DNA of 64,000 bases from CAWCUK01 sp963798775 (GTDB lineage: Bacteria; Bacteroidota; Ignavibacteria; Ignavibacteriales; Ignavibacteriaceae). Each line of letters starts with the position of its first letter. The stretch's first letter is position 1. Positions 43,812-52,962 of this stretch are shown piece by piece. The notes below the pieces were generated by a model. That model did not search any database. It was not told the origin of the DNA and worked only from the letters and a program-made list of their open reading frames with translations. Made by a program: the position numbers and the translations under genes. The stretch is from assembly GCA_963798775.1 (NCBI GenBank), contig CAWCUK010000004.1, positions 310,001 to 374,000 on the forward strand. The letters are read 5' to 3'.

Positions 43812-44683
43812 TAGATCTTCAGCTGCATAAAATATTAAAAACCGCGGATGGTGAGCTTCCGCTTGAAATAAATCTACAGATTAAGGATAAAGAATTTATT
43901 ACCATTGAAGGAAAAAGCGGAGCGGGGAAGACAACTATTTTAAAATTGATAGCCGGATTACTAAATCCCGAAAAAGGAAAAATTACAGTTGATAATACTG
44001 AATGGCTGAATACAGATAAAAGAATATTTCTGCCTCCGCAAAAAAGAAAAGTCGGTTTTGTTTTTCAAGATTATTCTCTCTTTCCGAATATGACTGTTTT
44101 GGAGAATATTAAATTTGCCTTTAACGGTAAGATAAATATTCAAAATGTAGATGAAATAATAGAAATTATGGAATTAGCTGAGCTAAAAGATAGATTACCT
44201 CAAACACTTTCCGGCGGACAAAAACAACGTGCTGCTTTAGCCAGAGCTATAGTTAATAAACCCAAAATTCTTCTTTTGGATGAACCGCTTTCTTCGCTTG
44301 ATTTGGAAATGAGGTTGAAACTTCAGGATTATATTTTAAAAATTCATAAGAAGTATGAATTGACTACGGTTTTAGTAAGTCATGATATTTCAGAAATTTT
44401 CAAAATGTCTAATAGAGTAATAAGATTAAAGAACGGAAAAATTTATAATGAAGGAATTGCCGGCGAAGTATTTAACCAAAATTATATCAGCGGAAAATTC
44501 CGTTTTACCGGTGAAATTCTTTCCATCGAAAAAAATGATGTGGTTTTTGTTGTTTCTGTTTTAATCGGAAATAATATTATAAAAGTAATAGCGGCAGCCG
44601 AAGAAGCGGCTGCTCTAAAGATTGGAGAAAAAGTTTTAATAGTCTCCAAAGCGTTTAATCCGCTTATATTAAAAATTGAATAA
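43808..44683 (+). CDS. modC: Molybdate ABC transporter ATP-binding protein ModC
   Basis: ATPase subunit of the molybdate importer. Walker A EGKSGAGKTTILKLIAGLL, Q-loop VFQDYSLFPNMTV, signature LSGGQKQRAALARAIV, Walker B ILLLDEPLSSLD and switch histidine VSHD are all present. The C-terminal 60 or so residues look like a degenerate TOBE regulatory domain. TTG start at 43808 overlaps the modB stop (TTGA). 291 aa is somewhat shorter than E. coli ModC because the TOBE part is single. Confidence 0.94.
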   Translation: MIDLQLHKILKTADGELPLEINLQIKDKEFITIEGKSGAGKTTILKLIAGLLNPEKGKITVDNTEWLNTDKRIFLPPQKRKVGFVFQDYSLFPNMTVLENIKFAFNGKINIQNVDEIIEIMELAELKDRLPQTLSGGQKQRAALARAIVNKPKILLLDEPLSSLDLEMRLKLQDYILKIHKKYELTTVLVSHDISEIFKMSNRVIRLKNGKIYNEGIAGEVFNQNYISGKFRFTGEILSIEKNDVVFVVSVLIGNNIIKVIAAAEEAAALKIGEKVLIVSKAFNPLILKIE

Positions 44684-44707
44684 AAAAAAACGACGAAAAT
44701 TTCGCCG
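44682..44707 (-). terminator. Probable terminator between modC and the thioredoxin-like gene
   Basis: Imperfect palindrome CGACGAAA (44691-44698) / TTTCGCCG (44700-44707). Read on the minus strand it is followed by nine T, so it can end the leftward thioredoxin-like gene; it may also help end modC. Confidence 0.5.
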
Positions 44708-44724
44708 GCTAATTCTCAAGAATT

Positions 44725-45171
44725 TTACATAAGATAAGATTTAAGATGATTAACATACTTTGCGGCGCCTCCGTCTTGATAACCCGTATATCCCAAAACT
44801 CTTCCGCTGCTGTTTAAAATAACTATTGTCGGATAACCTTCAACTCTAAACTTCTGAGCCAATTGATTATTATAAAATTGTACAGCGGGAGTTTGTTCAA
44901 TATTTTGCGGGAAATCTATTTTAACTAAAACTAAATTAGTTTTCGCGAAATTTATAAAATCATCTTTGCTGAATACTTCCGCGTTCAATTTTTTACACCA
45001 TTTGCACCAATCAGAACCGGTAAAATTAACAAGCACAGCCTTATTTTCTTTTGCTGCCGTTTGTATAGCGTGCTCCAGATTTGTATCCCAATTTAGTTTA
45101 TCTTCATTGTTTCCGCATCCGTTTAAGATAATTAGTGAGATAAAGAGCAATAAGTAAAATGCTTTCTTCAA
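44725..45171 (-). CDS. Thioredoxin-like lipoprotein
   Basis: Lipoprotein signal with lipobox LNGC (lipid on Cys 19), then a thioredoxin fold of about 120 aa with active site TGSDWCKWCKKLNAEVF and the cis-proline strand VEGYPTIVILNSSGRVLG. It resembles DUF255/DsbD-C-terminal type periplasmic thioredoxins. It probably handles disulfides in the periplasm, perhaps for the multi-haem cytochromes encoded nearby, though it lies in its own unit facing modC. Confidence 0.85.
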   Translation of the reverse strand: MKKAFYLLLFISLIILNGCGNNEDKLNWDTNLEHAIQTAAKENKAVLVNFTGSDWCKWCKKLNAEVFSKDDFINFAKTNLVLVKIDFPQNIEQTPAVQFYNNQLAQKFRVEGYPTIVILNSSGRVLGYTGYQDGGAAKYVNHLKSYLM

Positions 45172-45394
45172 TTTAATTTTCTCCCTTGAAACGATAAATA
45201 AATATTTTGTTGATAGATTAGATACAACAATTTTTAACAGGATTCACAAAAAGAGAGTAAAAATGAAAATTATTTTTTATTAAATATTCACAGCATCATG
45301 TACTATATATCAAAAAAAATTGCCAAAAATATTTGTTTTTTAACATCTTATTACGCTCAAGAAAGAAATTTCTGGAAAAAGAAAGGATTGATAA

Positions 45395-46252
45395 ATGACT
45401 GAATTAATGAATAGATTATCAAAATTATTTAGTCCGGCTGTTTTAAGTAAAAAAATTACAGCCGCTCTGCCGGATTTTATCGTAGCGATTGCCAGTCTAA
45501 TTTTCTTTTTTATTATTTGGAAAATTTTAAAGAAAACGATGAGTATTATCGCTTCACGATATAAAATTGATATTACTGCGGCAAGTTTTCTGCAGACTGT
45601 AATAAAATATACAGTATTGAGCATTGGTTTTATAACCGCTCTCAGCCAAATAGGCATAAATATAACATCATTGTTAACAAGTATCGGAATTTTAGGAATA
45701 ACAATTGGTTTTGCCGCCAAAGATGCTTTATCCAATATTATTTCGGGAATTTTTATTTTCTGGGACCGTCCTTTTGTATTAAACGATTTAGTGGAAATAC
45801 AAGGTTATTATGGAAGAGTCGAGGCGATAACAATGCGCTCTACAAGAATAGTTACCACTGATGGAAAAATGCTCGCGATTCCAAATAATACAATTGTTAA
45901 TCAAATAGTAAGTTCCTATACTAATTTTCCTCATTTAAGATTAGATATAAGTGTAACAGTAGGAGTTCATGAAGATCTTGGAAAAGTTAGAAAACTATTA
46001 CTGGCGTTAACGGAAAGCGGTGAAAAATTTTTATTAACTCCGGCGCCGGAAGTCGTGGTAACTTCTTTAAATGATTATAATGTCGCGATGGAATTACGCG
46101 TTTGGCTTAATAATGAAAGAGATCATATATCTTCACGATTAGAGCTGCGGGAAAGAGTATTTGAAGTTTTAAGATCTGCTAATATTGATTTGCCTTATGA
46201 AACAATTCAATTAGCGCCTATTGAAGCAAAAACAAAAATAATTAATAATTAA
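45395..46252 (+). CDS. Small-conductance mechanosensitive channel (MscS family)
   Basis: 285 aa with three N-terminal membrane segments and the MscS pore helix region SIGILGITIGFAAKDALSNIISGIFIFWDRPFVLNDLVEI. The cytoplasmic beta domain follows (GRVEAITMRSTRIVTTDGKMLAIPNNTIVNQIVSSYTNF). It opens on membrane tension to release solutes during osmotic down-shock. Length matches E. coli MscS (286 aa). It stands alone between the thioredoxin-like gene and the secreted hydrolase. Confidence 0.94.
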   Translation: MTELMNRLSKLFSPAVLSKKITAALPDFIVAIASLIFFFIIWKILKKTMSIIASRYKIDITAASFLQTVIKYTVLSIGFITALSQIGINITSLLTSIGILGITIGFAAKDALSNIISGIFIFWDRPFVLNDLVEIQGYYGRVEAITMRSTRIVTTDGKMLAIPNNTIVNQIVSSYTNFPHLRLDISVTVGVHEDLGKVRKLLLALTESGEKFLLTPAPEVVVTSLNDYNVAMELRVWLNNERDHISSRLELRERVFEVLRSANIDLPYETIQLAPIEAKTKIINN

Positions 46253-46325
46253 GTTTTTGTGTTAATAATTTCTCCTAAAATCATTAACTTTGAAAATCGT
46301 TAAATTCTTCAAAAAAAGGAATGGG

Positions 46326-49300
46326 ATGAAATATTTTTACAAATTGATTTTTCTTGCCGCAATCTTTTTTGCTTTAATTCAGAATAATTCTTTTGGACAA
46401 ATCTTTAATAAAATTAATGAAAACGGAGAAATTCCGGGATTTTCGGTTTCTCCTTATTATTCTGAACAAGTGGTTACTTTTAAATATGATCCCGAAATTA
46501 GAATTCATATAAACGCTCCTGCTCCCGGAAAATTTGATCCTTCCAAAAGAGTGGGACTTGTATTTTTTGCTTTACCAAACGGAAATACGATAGAACAGAC
46601 TGTCGGTAAAATTTTAGAAGCCGGAGACGATTGGCATTACGATATTCAGCATATTGGGGCGCAAACAAGATTTTTACGGCAGCATATTACTGACTATAAT
46701 GTAGTTACGGTTTATTTAGAAACATCTCAAAAAAGCTGGCCTTCTTGGAACGCTAATCATCCCGATCACGCGGCAATCTTAAAAAATCTTGTTGAATATC
46801 TTAAATTAGTTTTTAGTAAATATGATCCGTTTGTTGCTTTAACCAGCCATAGCGGAGGCGGAAGGTTTACTTTCAGTTTTATCGACGCTTTTAACCAAAT
46901 TCCCGATTATGTAGAAAGAATTGCTTTTCTGGACAGCGATTACGGATATGAAAATACTTACGGCAGCAAATTTGTAAATTGGCTAAATTCTTCACCAAAC
47001 CATTATTTAAGTGTAATTGCGTATAATGACAGTGTCGCTTTATATAATGGGGAACCGATTGTTTCACCGACCGGCGGGACATGGTACAGAACCAGAATGA
47101 TGAAAAAATATCTCCAAAGTTATTATAGTTTTACCGATGAAGAAGATAGTTCATTTTATACGCATACCGCGTTATCCGGACGAATCAAAATTATTTTAAA
47201 GAAAAATCCTCTTCGTCAAATTTTGCATACCGTACAAGTTGAAAGAAACGGATTTATTCAAGGAATGGTTTCGGGAACATCATTAGAAAATTTAGATTAT
47301 GAATATTACGGAACAAGAGCGTATTCTGAATGGATTCAAATTAATGTTGAGGAAATACAGCCGCTTCAAATTCCGCTTAGAAATCCTGCGGCAAAAAGCG
47401 GTTCTGCTTTTATGAATTTTGTAAATAATATGACATTCGCGAACAGAGAAAAAGAAATTCTGAAGGAAATTTCCACCGGAAATATTCCTAATTTTTTAAG
47501 AAAATTAATTCAGAATTCAGCCAATTTCCAGGATGCCAATGGTGTTTCACATGAAGTAAAATATTATGTAATGCCGAATTATTTGATGATTGGTTCAGAT
47601 TCTGATTATTGCCGGATTCCTATGGGGCCGATAACAGCACAAAAACTGGCTGATCAAATTGGCGCCGTTCTTCCGACACCACAACTTGTCGATGATATTT
47701 ATAAAAATTCTACCGTAAAATTAAAACCTGTAACTTACGCTCCGGTAGGAAATCAAAATGAATTAGTTGCTAAATTTATACAGCATAATTCCGATATAGA
47801 AAGTTTAAGAATAGCCGCCGGCGGAGAACCGGGGGAATTAACCGGAGGAACAAAAAAAGATGTAGTTCTCAGTAATAAAATTATTGATCCCGCGCGTCCT
47901 GATCATGTTTGCATATATGGCTGGCATCAGTTAAATGGGCAGCCGATTCAGCCTTTAACAAATATTCACATCAACTCTTATGTAGATTATAGCCACGGTG
48001 TTCGTTTCCTTAATTCTCAAATATTGCTTGACGGAAAAATTAAAAACGCGGCGGATATTTTAAAAGATCCGGTTTTATATAAAATTTTAAGCAATGAAAA
48101 TGGTGTAATGATTCAGCCAACATACATTGGAAATGCTGTCGCGCCCGAAAAACCTAAATCATTCGGAGTTAAATCAGAAGATAAAAATTCACTGCACATA
48201 ATTATTAAATCCGATCCTTCCGTACAAAGTTATTTGATTTACGGCAGTAATGACGGAATAAATTTTATGAACCCGGTTTCGTTTAAAACGAATGATGTTA
48301 CAATTAGTAATTTAATTTCCGATTCCGTTTATTATATAAAAATCGCGACGGTAAACAGTCAAGGAACATCTCCGGAGTCGGAAGTTCTTGCTTGTATGCC
48401 GTCAGAAAAAAAACAGAATGTAATAATAGTAAATGGTTTTGATAGAAGTTCCGCAGGCAATACTTATAACTTTATCAGACAACATTCCGGCGCATTTAAA
48501 AGCAATAATGTTTCTTTTGTATCCGCCACAAATGAAGCTGTAGCAGAAGGTCTTTTTAATCTTTCCGAATATAAAATAGTCGATTATATTCTCGGTGATG
48601 AAAGTACTGTTGATGAGACATTTAATGCAAATGAACAAAGCTTAGTAGAAGAATATTTAAAAAGCGGCGGTAATTTATTTGTTTCCGGCAGTGAAATTGC
48701 TTGGGATCTTGATTATAAAGGTTCAACAGATGATCAAAATTTTATCCGGAATTATTTAAAAGCCAAATATATTGATGACGCGCCGGGCGGAATTCAATCT
48801 GTTTCTTATCAGGCAAGCGGTAATATAAATTCAATATTTGACAGTCTCGGAACTTTCAGTTTTGATAATGGATCAAACGGAACAATTGATGTAAAATGGC
48901 CTGATGTGTTAAAGGAAGTGAATGGAAGTAAATCATGTTTGCTTTATAACGGTTATAACGCGAATTACGGTTCCGCCGGAGTTTCGTATGAAGGAGTTTT
49001 TCCCGGAGGAAATTCAACGGGAAGAGTTGTTTTCTTCGGATTTCCTTTTGAAACTATTTATCCTGAAAAAGTGCGCAGCGAAATTATGTTAAAATTATTA
49101 AAATTTTTTAACGCGGAGGTTTCTTCATACTCAGAAAAAAATGAAAATGTTATACGTGAATTTAATTTATCTCAAAATTATCCAAACCCGTTTAACCCAT
49201 CCACAACTATAAGATATTCCATTCCTAAAACCGTGAATGTTAAAATTTCAGTATTTGATCTACTCGGTAGAGAGATTTCGATTTTAACTGATGAAGAAAA

Positions 49301-49433
49301 ATCTCCTGGCAATTATTCAATAATAATAGACAGCAACAGCCTTAATGGAAAAAAACTTGCCAGCGGAATTTATTTCTATACTATACAAGCAGGCAATTTT
49401 AAAGAAACTAAAAAGATGGTTCTTTTAAAATAA
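46326..49433 (+). CDS. Secreted alpha/beta-hydrolase-like protein with T9SS sorting domain
   Basis: I start at ATG 46326 (MKYFYKLIFLAAIFFALIQ), with AAGGA just upstream; a TTG at 46290 would put charged residues before the signal peptide. Signal cleavage is near NSFGQ. Residues about 60-300 resemble an alpha/beta-hydrolase, with nucleophile-elbow-like ALTSHSGGGRF. A fibronectin III-like module lies near 620-700, then a domain seen in xanthan-lyase-like secreted proteins (IIVNGFDRSSAGNTYNF... EEYLKSGGNLFVSGSEIAWDL). The last 80 residues are a T9SS type A domain (FNLSQNYPNPFNPSTTIRYS... KKMVLLK). Substrate unknown; surface location inferred. Confidence 0.82.
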   Translation: MKYFYKLIFLAAIFFALIQNNSFGQIFNKINENGEIPGFSVSPYYSEQVVTFKYDPEIRIHINAPAPGKFDPSKRVGLVFFALPNGNTIEQTVGKILEAGDDWHYDIQHIGAQTRFLRQHITDYNVVTVYLETSQKSWPSWNANHPDHAAILKNLVEYLKLVFSKYDPFVALTSHSGGGRFTFSFIDAFNQIPDYVERIAFLDSDYGYENTYGSKFVNWLNSSPNHYLSVIAYNDSVALYNGEPIVSPTGGTWYRTRMMKKYLQSYYSFTDEEDSSFYTHTALSGRIKIILKKNPLRQILHTVQVERNGFIQGMVSGTSLENLDYEYYGTRAYSEWIQINVEEIQPLQIPLRNPAAKSGSAFMNFVNNMTFANREKEILKEISTGNIPNFLRKLIQNSANFQDANGVSHEVKYYVMPNYLMIGSDSDYCRIPMGPITAQKLADQIGAVLPTPQLVDDIYKNSTVKLKPVTYAPVGNQNELVAKFIQHNSDIESLRIAAGGEPGELTGGTKKDVVLSNKIIDPARPDHVCIYGWHQLNGQPIQPLTNIHINSYVDYSHGVRFLNSQILLDGKIKNAADILKDPVLYKILSNENGVMIQPTYIGNAVAPEKPKSFGVKSEDKNSLHIIIKSDPSVQSYLIYGSNDGINFMNPVSFKTNDVTISNLISDSVYYIKIATVNSQGTSPESEVLACMPSEKKQNVIIVNGFDRSSAGNTYNFIRQHSGAFKSNNVSFVSATNEAVAEGLFNLSEYKIVDYILGDESTVDETFNANEQSLVEEYLKSGGNLFVSGSEIAWDLDYKGSTDDQNFIRNYLKAKYIDDAPGGIQSVSYQASGNINSIFDSLGTFSFDNGSNGTIDVKWPDVLKEVNGSKSCLLYNGYNANYGSAGVSYEGVFPGGNSTGRVVFFGFPFETIYPEKVRSEIMLKLLKFFNAEVSSYSEKNENVIREFNLSQNYPNPFNPSTTIRYSIPKTVNVKISVFDLLGREISILTDEEKSPGNYSIIIDSNSLNGKKLASGIYFYTIQAGNFKETKKMVLLK

Positions 49434-49613
49434 TTTCTAGTTAATTTAAGTTAAATAAGTTTACACAAACGGCACATCTTTCCACCAAAAGTAAAATATT
49501 ATTACTAAAAAGTTTAATAATTAAAATTTTTTGCCCATCAAGTACTCATTTCATATCCAAAACAGCATTTATTTTCTGGTATTAAAATTGTCTTAAATGG
49601 TTAATGAAAAAAA

Positions 49614-49654
49614 AGAACATTGAGCTAATAAATATCGCTCGGAAGGGATGTTCT
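49614..49654. repeat. Hairpin in the leader of the curlin-repeat gene
   Basis: AGAACAT (49614-49620) and ATGTTCT (49648-49654) form a 7-bp inverted repeat enclosing a second pair, GAGC (49622-49625) / GCTC (49637-49640). It lies 37 bases upstream of the start codon, in the 257-base gap after the hydrolase gene; the rest of that gap is AT-rich with no ORF. It may be a regulator site or mRNA hairpin. Confidence 0.4.
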
Positions 49655-49690
49655 GTTAAATAACTTAATCAATAAAAAAGGAGGGACATA

Positions 49691-50602
49691 ATGAAAAAGG
49701 CAATTTTCATTATACTTATTTCTGGTTTATGCGGGGTAATTATGCCTCAATCTAACCATGGTGAATCAGTGCAAAGCGGAAATAATAATTCCGGTGATAT
49801 TTTACAACTTGGTGCAAGTAATACAGCGCTTACAAGCCAAATCGGTAACCGGAATTCCGCTTCACAACAGCAGACAGGTGTTACTAACCAAGCTTATATT
49901 TCTCAAATCGGAAACAAAAGCGAACACTCTCAAGAACAAGAGGGCATTTCTAATTATGCCGAAGCCAAGGTTTCAAATAACAAAAATTTTGGCTCACAAT
50001 ATCAATTCGGAAATAATAATTATGCCTTAATGACCCAAGAAGGAAAAAATAATTACACTACAATGGATCAAGAAGGTATAGATCCGTCTACAGCTAATAA
50101 TTACGCTGTTGCTGAAGTTCTAGGAACCGGAAGTAACGGAAACAATACCGATATAGCACAATTAGGTGTTATAAATAACGGTACTGTAGAAATTATTGGA
50201 AAAAAAAATAGCGCTAACATTTTCCAGACCGGAGGAAGTAATTCATCAGAAATAAAACAAAACGGAAACCATAATGAATCTAGTTCATTTCAGGTTGGTT
50301 TAGCCGAAATGAATACAAGCCTTCAATCCGGAAATTTTAATGATATAACTTCTACACAATTTGGATTAAGTGATAAATCATCTGTTGAGCAAGATGGAGA
50401 TTATAACTCCGCTGTTATTAGTCAAGGCTTTATTCCAGGATTCGGTACAGCTAATAATTCTACGGTATCACAGTTTGGAAATAGCAACAGCTTGTATTCA
50501 ACACAAACCGGAAGTTTAAATTCTTCCACTGTTAATCAATTGGGCGATAATAATTCCGCACTGGTACACCAAACCGGCGGAGCGATTACAATTTTCCCTT
50601 AA
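49691..50602 (+). CDS. Curlin-repeat (CsgA/CsgB-like) secreted protein
   Basis: Signal peptide in residues 1-20 (MKKAIFIILISGLCGVIMPQ), then about ten to twelve repeats of roughly 22 residues with the curlin pattern Q-x-G-x-x-N-x5-Q-x-G (for example ILQLGASNTALTSQIGNRN, VSQFGNSNSLYSTQTG). These form amyloid beta-helices in CsgA/CsgB of curli. It is longer than E. coli CsgA (151 aa). No csgE, csgF or csgG is in the window. A good AGGAGG precedes the ATG, and a strong terminator follows, so it is a single-gene unit. Confidence 0.88.
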   Translation: MKKAIFIILISGLCGVIMPQSNHGESVQSGNNNSGDILQLGASNTALTSQIGNRNSASQQQTGVTNQAYISQIGNKSEHSQEQEGISNYAEAKVSNNKNFGSQYQFGNNNYALMTQEGKNNYTTMDQEGIDPSTANNYAVAEVLGTGSNGNNTDIAQLGVINNGTVEIIGKKNSANIFQTGGSNSSEIKQNGNHNESSSFQVGLAEMNTSLQSGNFNDITSTQFGLSDKSSVEQDGDYNSAVISQGFIPGFGTANNSTVSQFGNSNSLYSTQTGSLNSSTVNQLGDNNSALVHQTGGAITIFP

Positions 50603-50613
50603 ACTGCTTTCAA

Positions 50614-50650
50614 CTTCCACAGGAAAAAATTCCTGTGGAAGTTTATTTTT
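50614..50650 (+). terminator. Strong terminator after the curlin-repeat gene
   Basis: Perfect 12-bp stem CTTCCACAGGAA (50614-50625) / TTCCTGTGGAAG (50630-50641) with a 4-base loop, followed by TTTATTTTTT. It isolates the curlin gene from the ATPase gene 33 bases later. Confidence 0.93.
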
Positions 50651-50673
50651 TACTCAAATAATAAATAAATCTT

Positions 50674-52731
50674 ATGCGCTTATCCGATCAACTTAAAATT
50701 GTTAGAGAAAAAAGATTTACCGGGCGTAATAGGGAATGTAAATTATTTCAATCAATACTGACAAATGAAAAAAATCAGCCTAATATTATTTTTATATACG
50801 GCTCGGTTGGCGTTGGAAAAAGTTTTTTGTTAAAGAAATTTCAATCTTATTGCGAAGAGTTACAAATAGAGTTTACTTATATCGACTGCCGAAATGTTGG
50901 TCCTACCACAGACGAATTTATTAACGCGACTGCAGAAAATTTAGTAGTTCCGGAAAAACAAATTCTTTCAGATTTTTTATCTCACTCACCCAAAAGAGTT
51001 ATTTGTTTTGATGCTTTTGAAACATTAAATCAATTAGAAACTTGGATATGGCAGGGTTTCTTACCACTGCTTTCTTCCGAAATAATTACCATATTTTCCG
51101 GGAGATTTAAATCTTCCAATATTCAAATAGAAAAGGGAGAATGGAAATCACTCATTCTGCCGATTCATCTAAAAAATTTCAATTTTGAAGAAAGTGCGGA
51201 TTATCTTAACAAGCGGCATATTGAAACAACGCAATATGAGAATATTTATAAATTTTCAAACGGCCACCCGCTAACCTTATCTTTAATTGCCGATTTATAC
51301 GAAAACCGGCATGATCTGAAGTTTAAACCGGAAAATCATCCCGAATTAATAAATAAAATTACAAGCCTTTTCTATGATAAAGTAATTAATTCTACACATA
51401 GAAAAGTGATTGAAATATGCTCACTTTTATACGTAACTACGGAATCAATATTAAAAGAAATTTTAGAGGTTGAAGATTCACATCCTCTTTTTTACTGGCT
51501 GAATGATTTGTTTTTTATTCATTCCGGTAAACGAGGTTTATTTCCCGAAAACCTGGTACGAGAATCTATTTTGCCGGAGTTGCTTTGGCGAAATAGGGAA
51601 TGGTACGAGGAAATAAGATTAAGAGCTTCAAATTATTATAAATTTAGAATTACGAGTACAACCGGCCAAGATATAGTTGATTCACTTTTTGATTTGCTGT
51701 ACTTGAATAAAAACAATCATAATATTAATGAATTTTTTGATTGGAATTATAATGAAGAAATCTCTTGTACAGATTTAACAATAACTGATTTTAATAATTT
51801 GGCAGATTTTTATTTAAGATTGGGTGAAAACGGCAAATCAAAAAACGCGATCCGCTCAGCTATTCAAGCCGGTACTTTAAAATCTATTAAGGATAAAGAC
51901 GGTAAAATACTGGGAGTTTTTGAAGCTGTGCTGAGTAACGATCTTCAGCAGAATTCTGATGGTTTCATTAACGCGAAAAAATATTTACTGTTTCATGCGC
52001 CGTTGAGAAAAGAAGAACTCGCTATTTTTATAAAATATTGGATAAATGAGGAAGAAGAGAAAATTGTTGATCCTGTTCAAACCAAAATATTCTTAAACAT
52101 TTTTAAATTATTACTTAAAGTAAAGCATCTTGCTTATACTTTTATTGCTGTACCTGAACCAAATTTTTGGCAGCCTTTTTTTAAGTCAATTAATTTTAAA
52201 CGAATTAAAGAATTAGATTTTTTCAAAAACGAAAACGAGTTCGGAATATTCGGGCATGATTGGCGAATAGATCCTTTATCTGCTTTTCTCGACTCCTTAA
52301 TTTCTTCTCAGGCAAATTCTTTAGCTGAAGATACTAAAAATTCAAGTACGGAAAGATTAATAATTTTTAGCAAGGAAGATTTTGAAAAGGCAATTAAAGA
52401 TGTTTTACATAATCTAAATCGGCCGCAAAAACTTATAGAAAATCCGATCATCTATTCAAAGATTATTTCCGATGGTGTTAAAGCCGATGCCGGCGCCAAA
52501 GAAAGAATTGATTTTTTAATAGAAATGGTACGAGAATTAATAGAATCAATTAGAGTTTTACCCAAACATGAAAAATTTTATCAGGTTCTTCTTAAAACCT
52601 ATGTTCTTCCTATGGAAAGTCAGGAAAAAGCGGCTGATACGCTTGATATATCTTTCTCTACATTTCGGCGATATTTAAAAACCGGTGTGAATTTGCTAGT
52701 GGATTTATTATGGAATAAAGAAGTTGTGTAA
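50674..52731 (+). CDS. STAND-type ATPase with C-terminal helix-turn-helix (probable regulator of the NRPS cluster)
   Basis: 685 aa. The P-loop is at residues 43-50 (YGSVGVGKS) and a Walker B-like RVICFDAFETL at about 108-118, followed by winged-helix and helical-repeat regions as in STAND/AAA signalling ATPases. The last 40 residues, SQEKAADTLDISFSTFRRYLKTGVNLL, look like a sigma-region-4/LuxR-type helix-turn-helix, so the protein should bind DNA when its ATPase state changes. It is monocistronic between a terminator and the NRPS genes, and phased repeats lie just downstream. Target and ligand are inference. Confidence 0.72.
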   Translation: MRLSDQLKIVREKRFTGRNRECKLFQSILTNEKNQPNIIFIYGSVGVGKSFLLKKFQSYCEELQIEFTYIDCRNVGPTTDEFINATAENLVVPEKQILSDFLSHSPKRVICFDAFETLNQLETWIWQGFLPLLSSEIITIFSGRFKSSNIQIEKGEWKSLILPIHLKNFNFEESADYLNKRHIETTQYENIYKFSNGHPLTLSLIADLYENRHDLKFKPENHPELINKITSLFYDKVINSTHRKVIEICSLLYVTTESILKEILEVEDSHPLFYWLNDLFFIHSGKRGLFPENLVRESILPELLWRNREWYEEIRLRASNYYKFRITSTTGQDIVDSLFDLLYLNKNNHNINEFFDWNYNEEISCTDLTITDFNNLADFYLRLGENGKSKNAIRSAIQAGTLKSIKDKDGKILGVFEAVLSNDLQQNSDGFINAKKYLLFHAPLRKEELAIFIKYWINEEEEKIVDPVQTKIFLNIFKLLLKVKHLAYTFIAVPEPNFWQPFFKSINFKRIKELDFFKNENEFGIFGHDWRIDPLSAFLDSLISSQANSLAEDTKNSSTERLIIFSKEDFEKAIKDVLHNLNRPQKLIENPIIYSKIISDGVKADAGAKERIDFLIEMVRELIESIRVLPKHEKFYQVLLKTYVLPMESQEKAADTLDISFSTFRRYLKTGVNLLVDLLWNKEVV

Positions 52732-52804
52732 AAAAAATTTTCCGGCAATAAGATATTTAGAATGCTAAGCTTATAAATATTGGAGATTAAATAAAAATTT
52801 TTAA

Positions 52805-52851
52805 CTGAACAAAAATTGAACAAAATCTGGTCTTGCGGCTGAACAAAAATT
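52805..52851 (+). repeat. Three phased direct repeats TGAACAAAA upstream of the NRPS operon
   Basis: TGAACAAAA occurs at 52806-52814, 52817-52825 and 52840-52848. The first and third are part of a longer identical 13-mer, CTGAACAAAAATT. Start-to-start distances are 11 and 23 bases, near one and two helical turns, so the copies face the same side of the DNA. They lie about 115-160 bases before the first NRPS start, a suitable place for an activator. Confidence 0.6.
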
Positions 52852-52962
52852 TTGTTTAACATAATCCTCAGTTAATCATAACTTTTCTCCGTTAGTGACA
52901 TAAAGAATCTGCAAAATAAATGTTTGAATAAATAATTTAATTAAAAACAAATAGTTGACGGT

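Noticed and set aside
46290..46325. TTG at 46290 as the start of the secreted hydrolase
   Set aside because: It would put a charged extension before an otherwise standard signal peptide; ATG 46326 has a good ribosome binding site.
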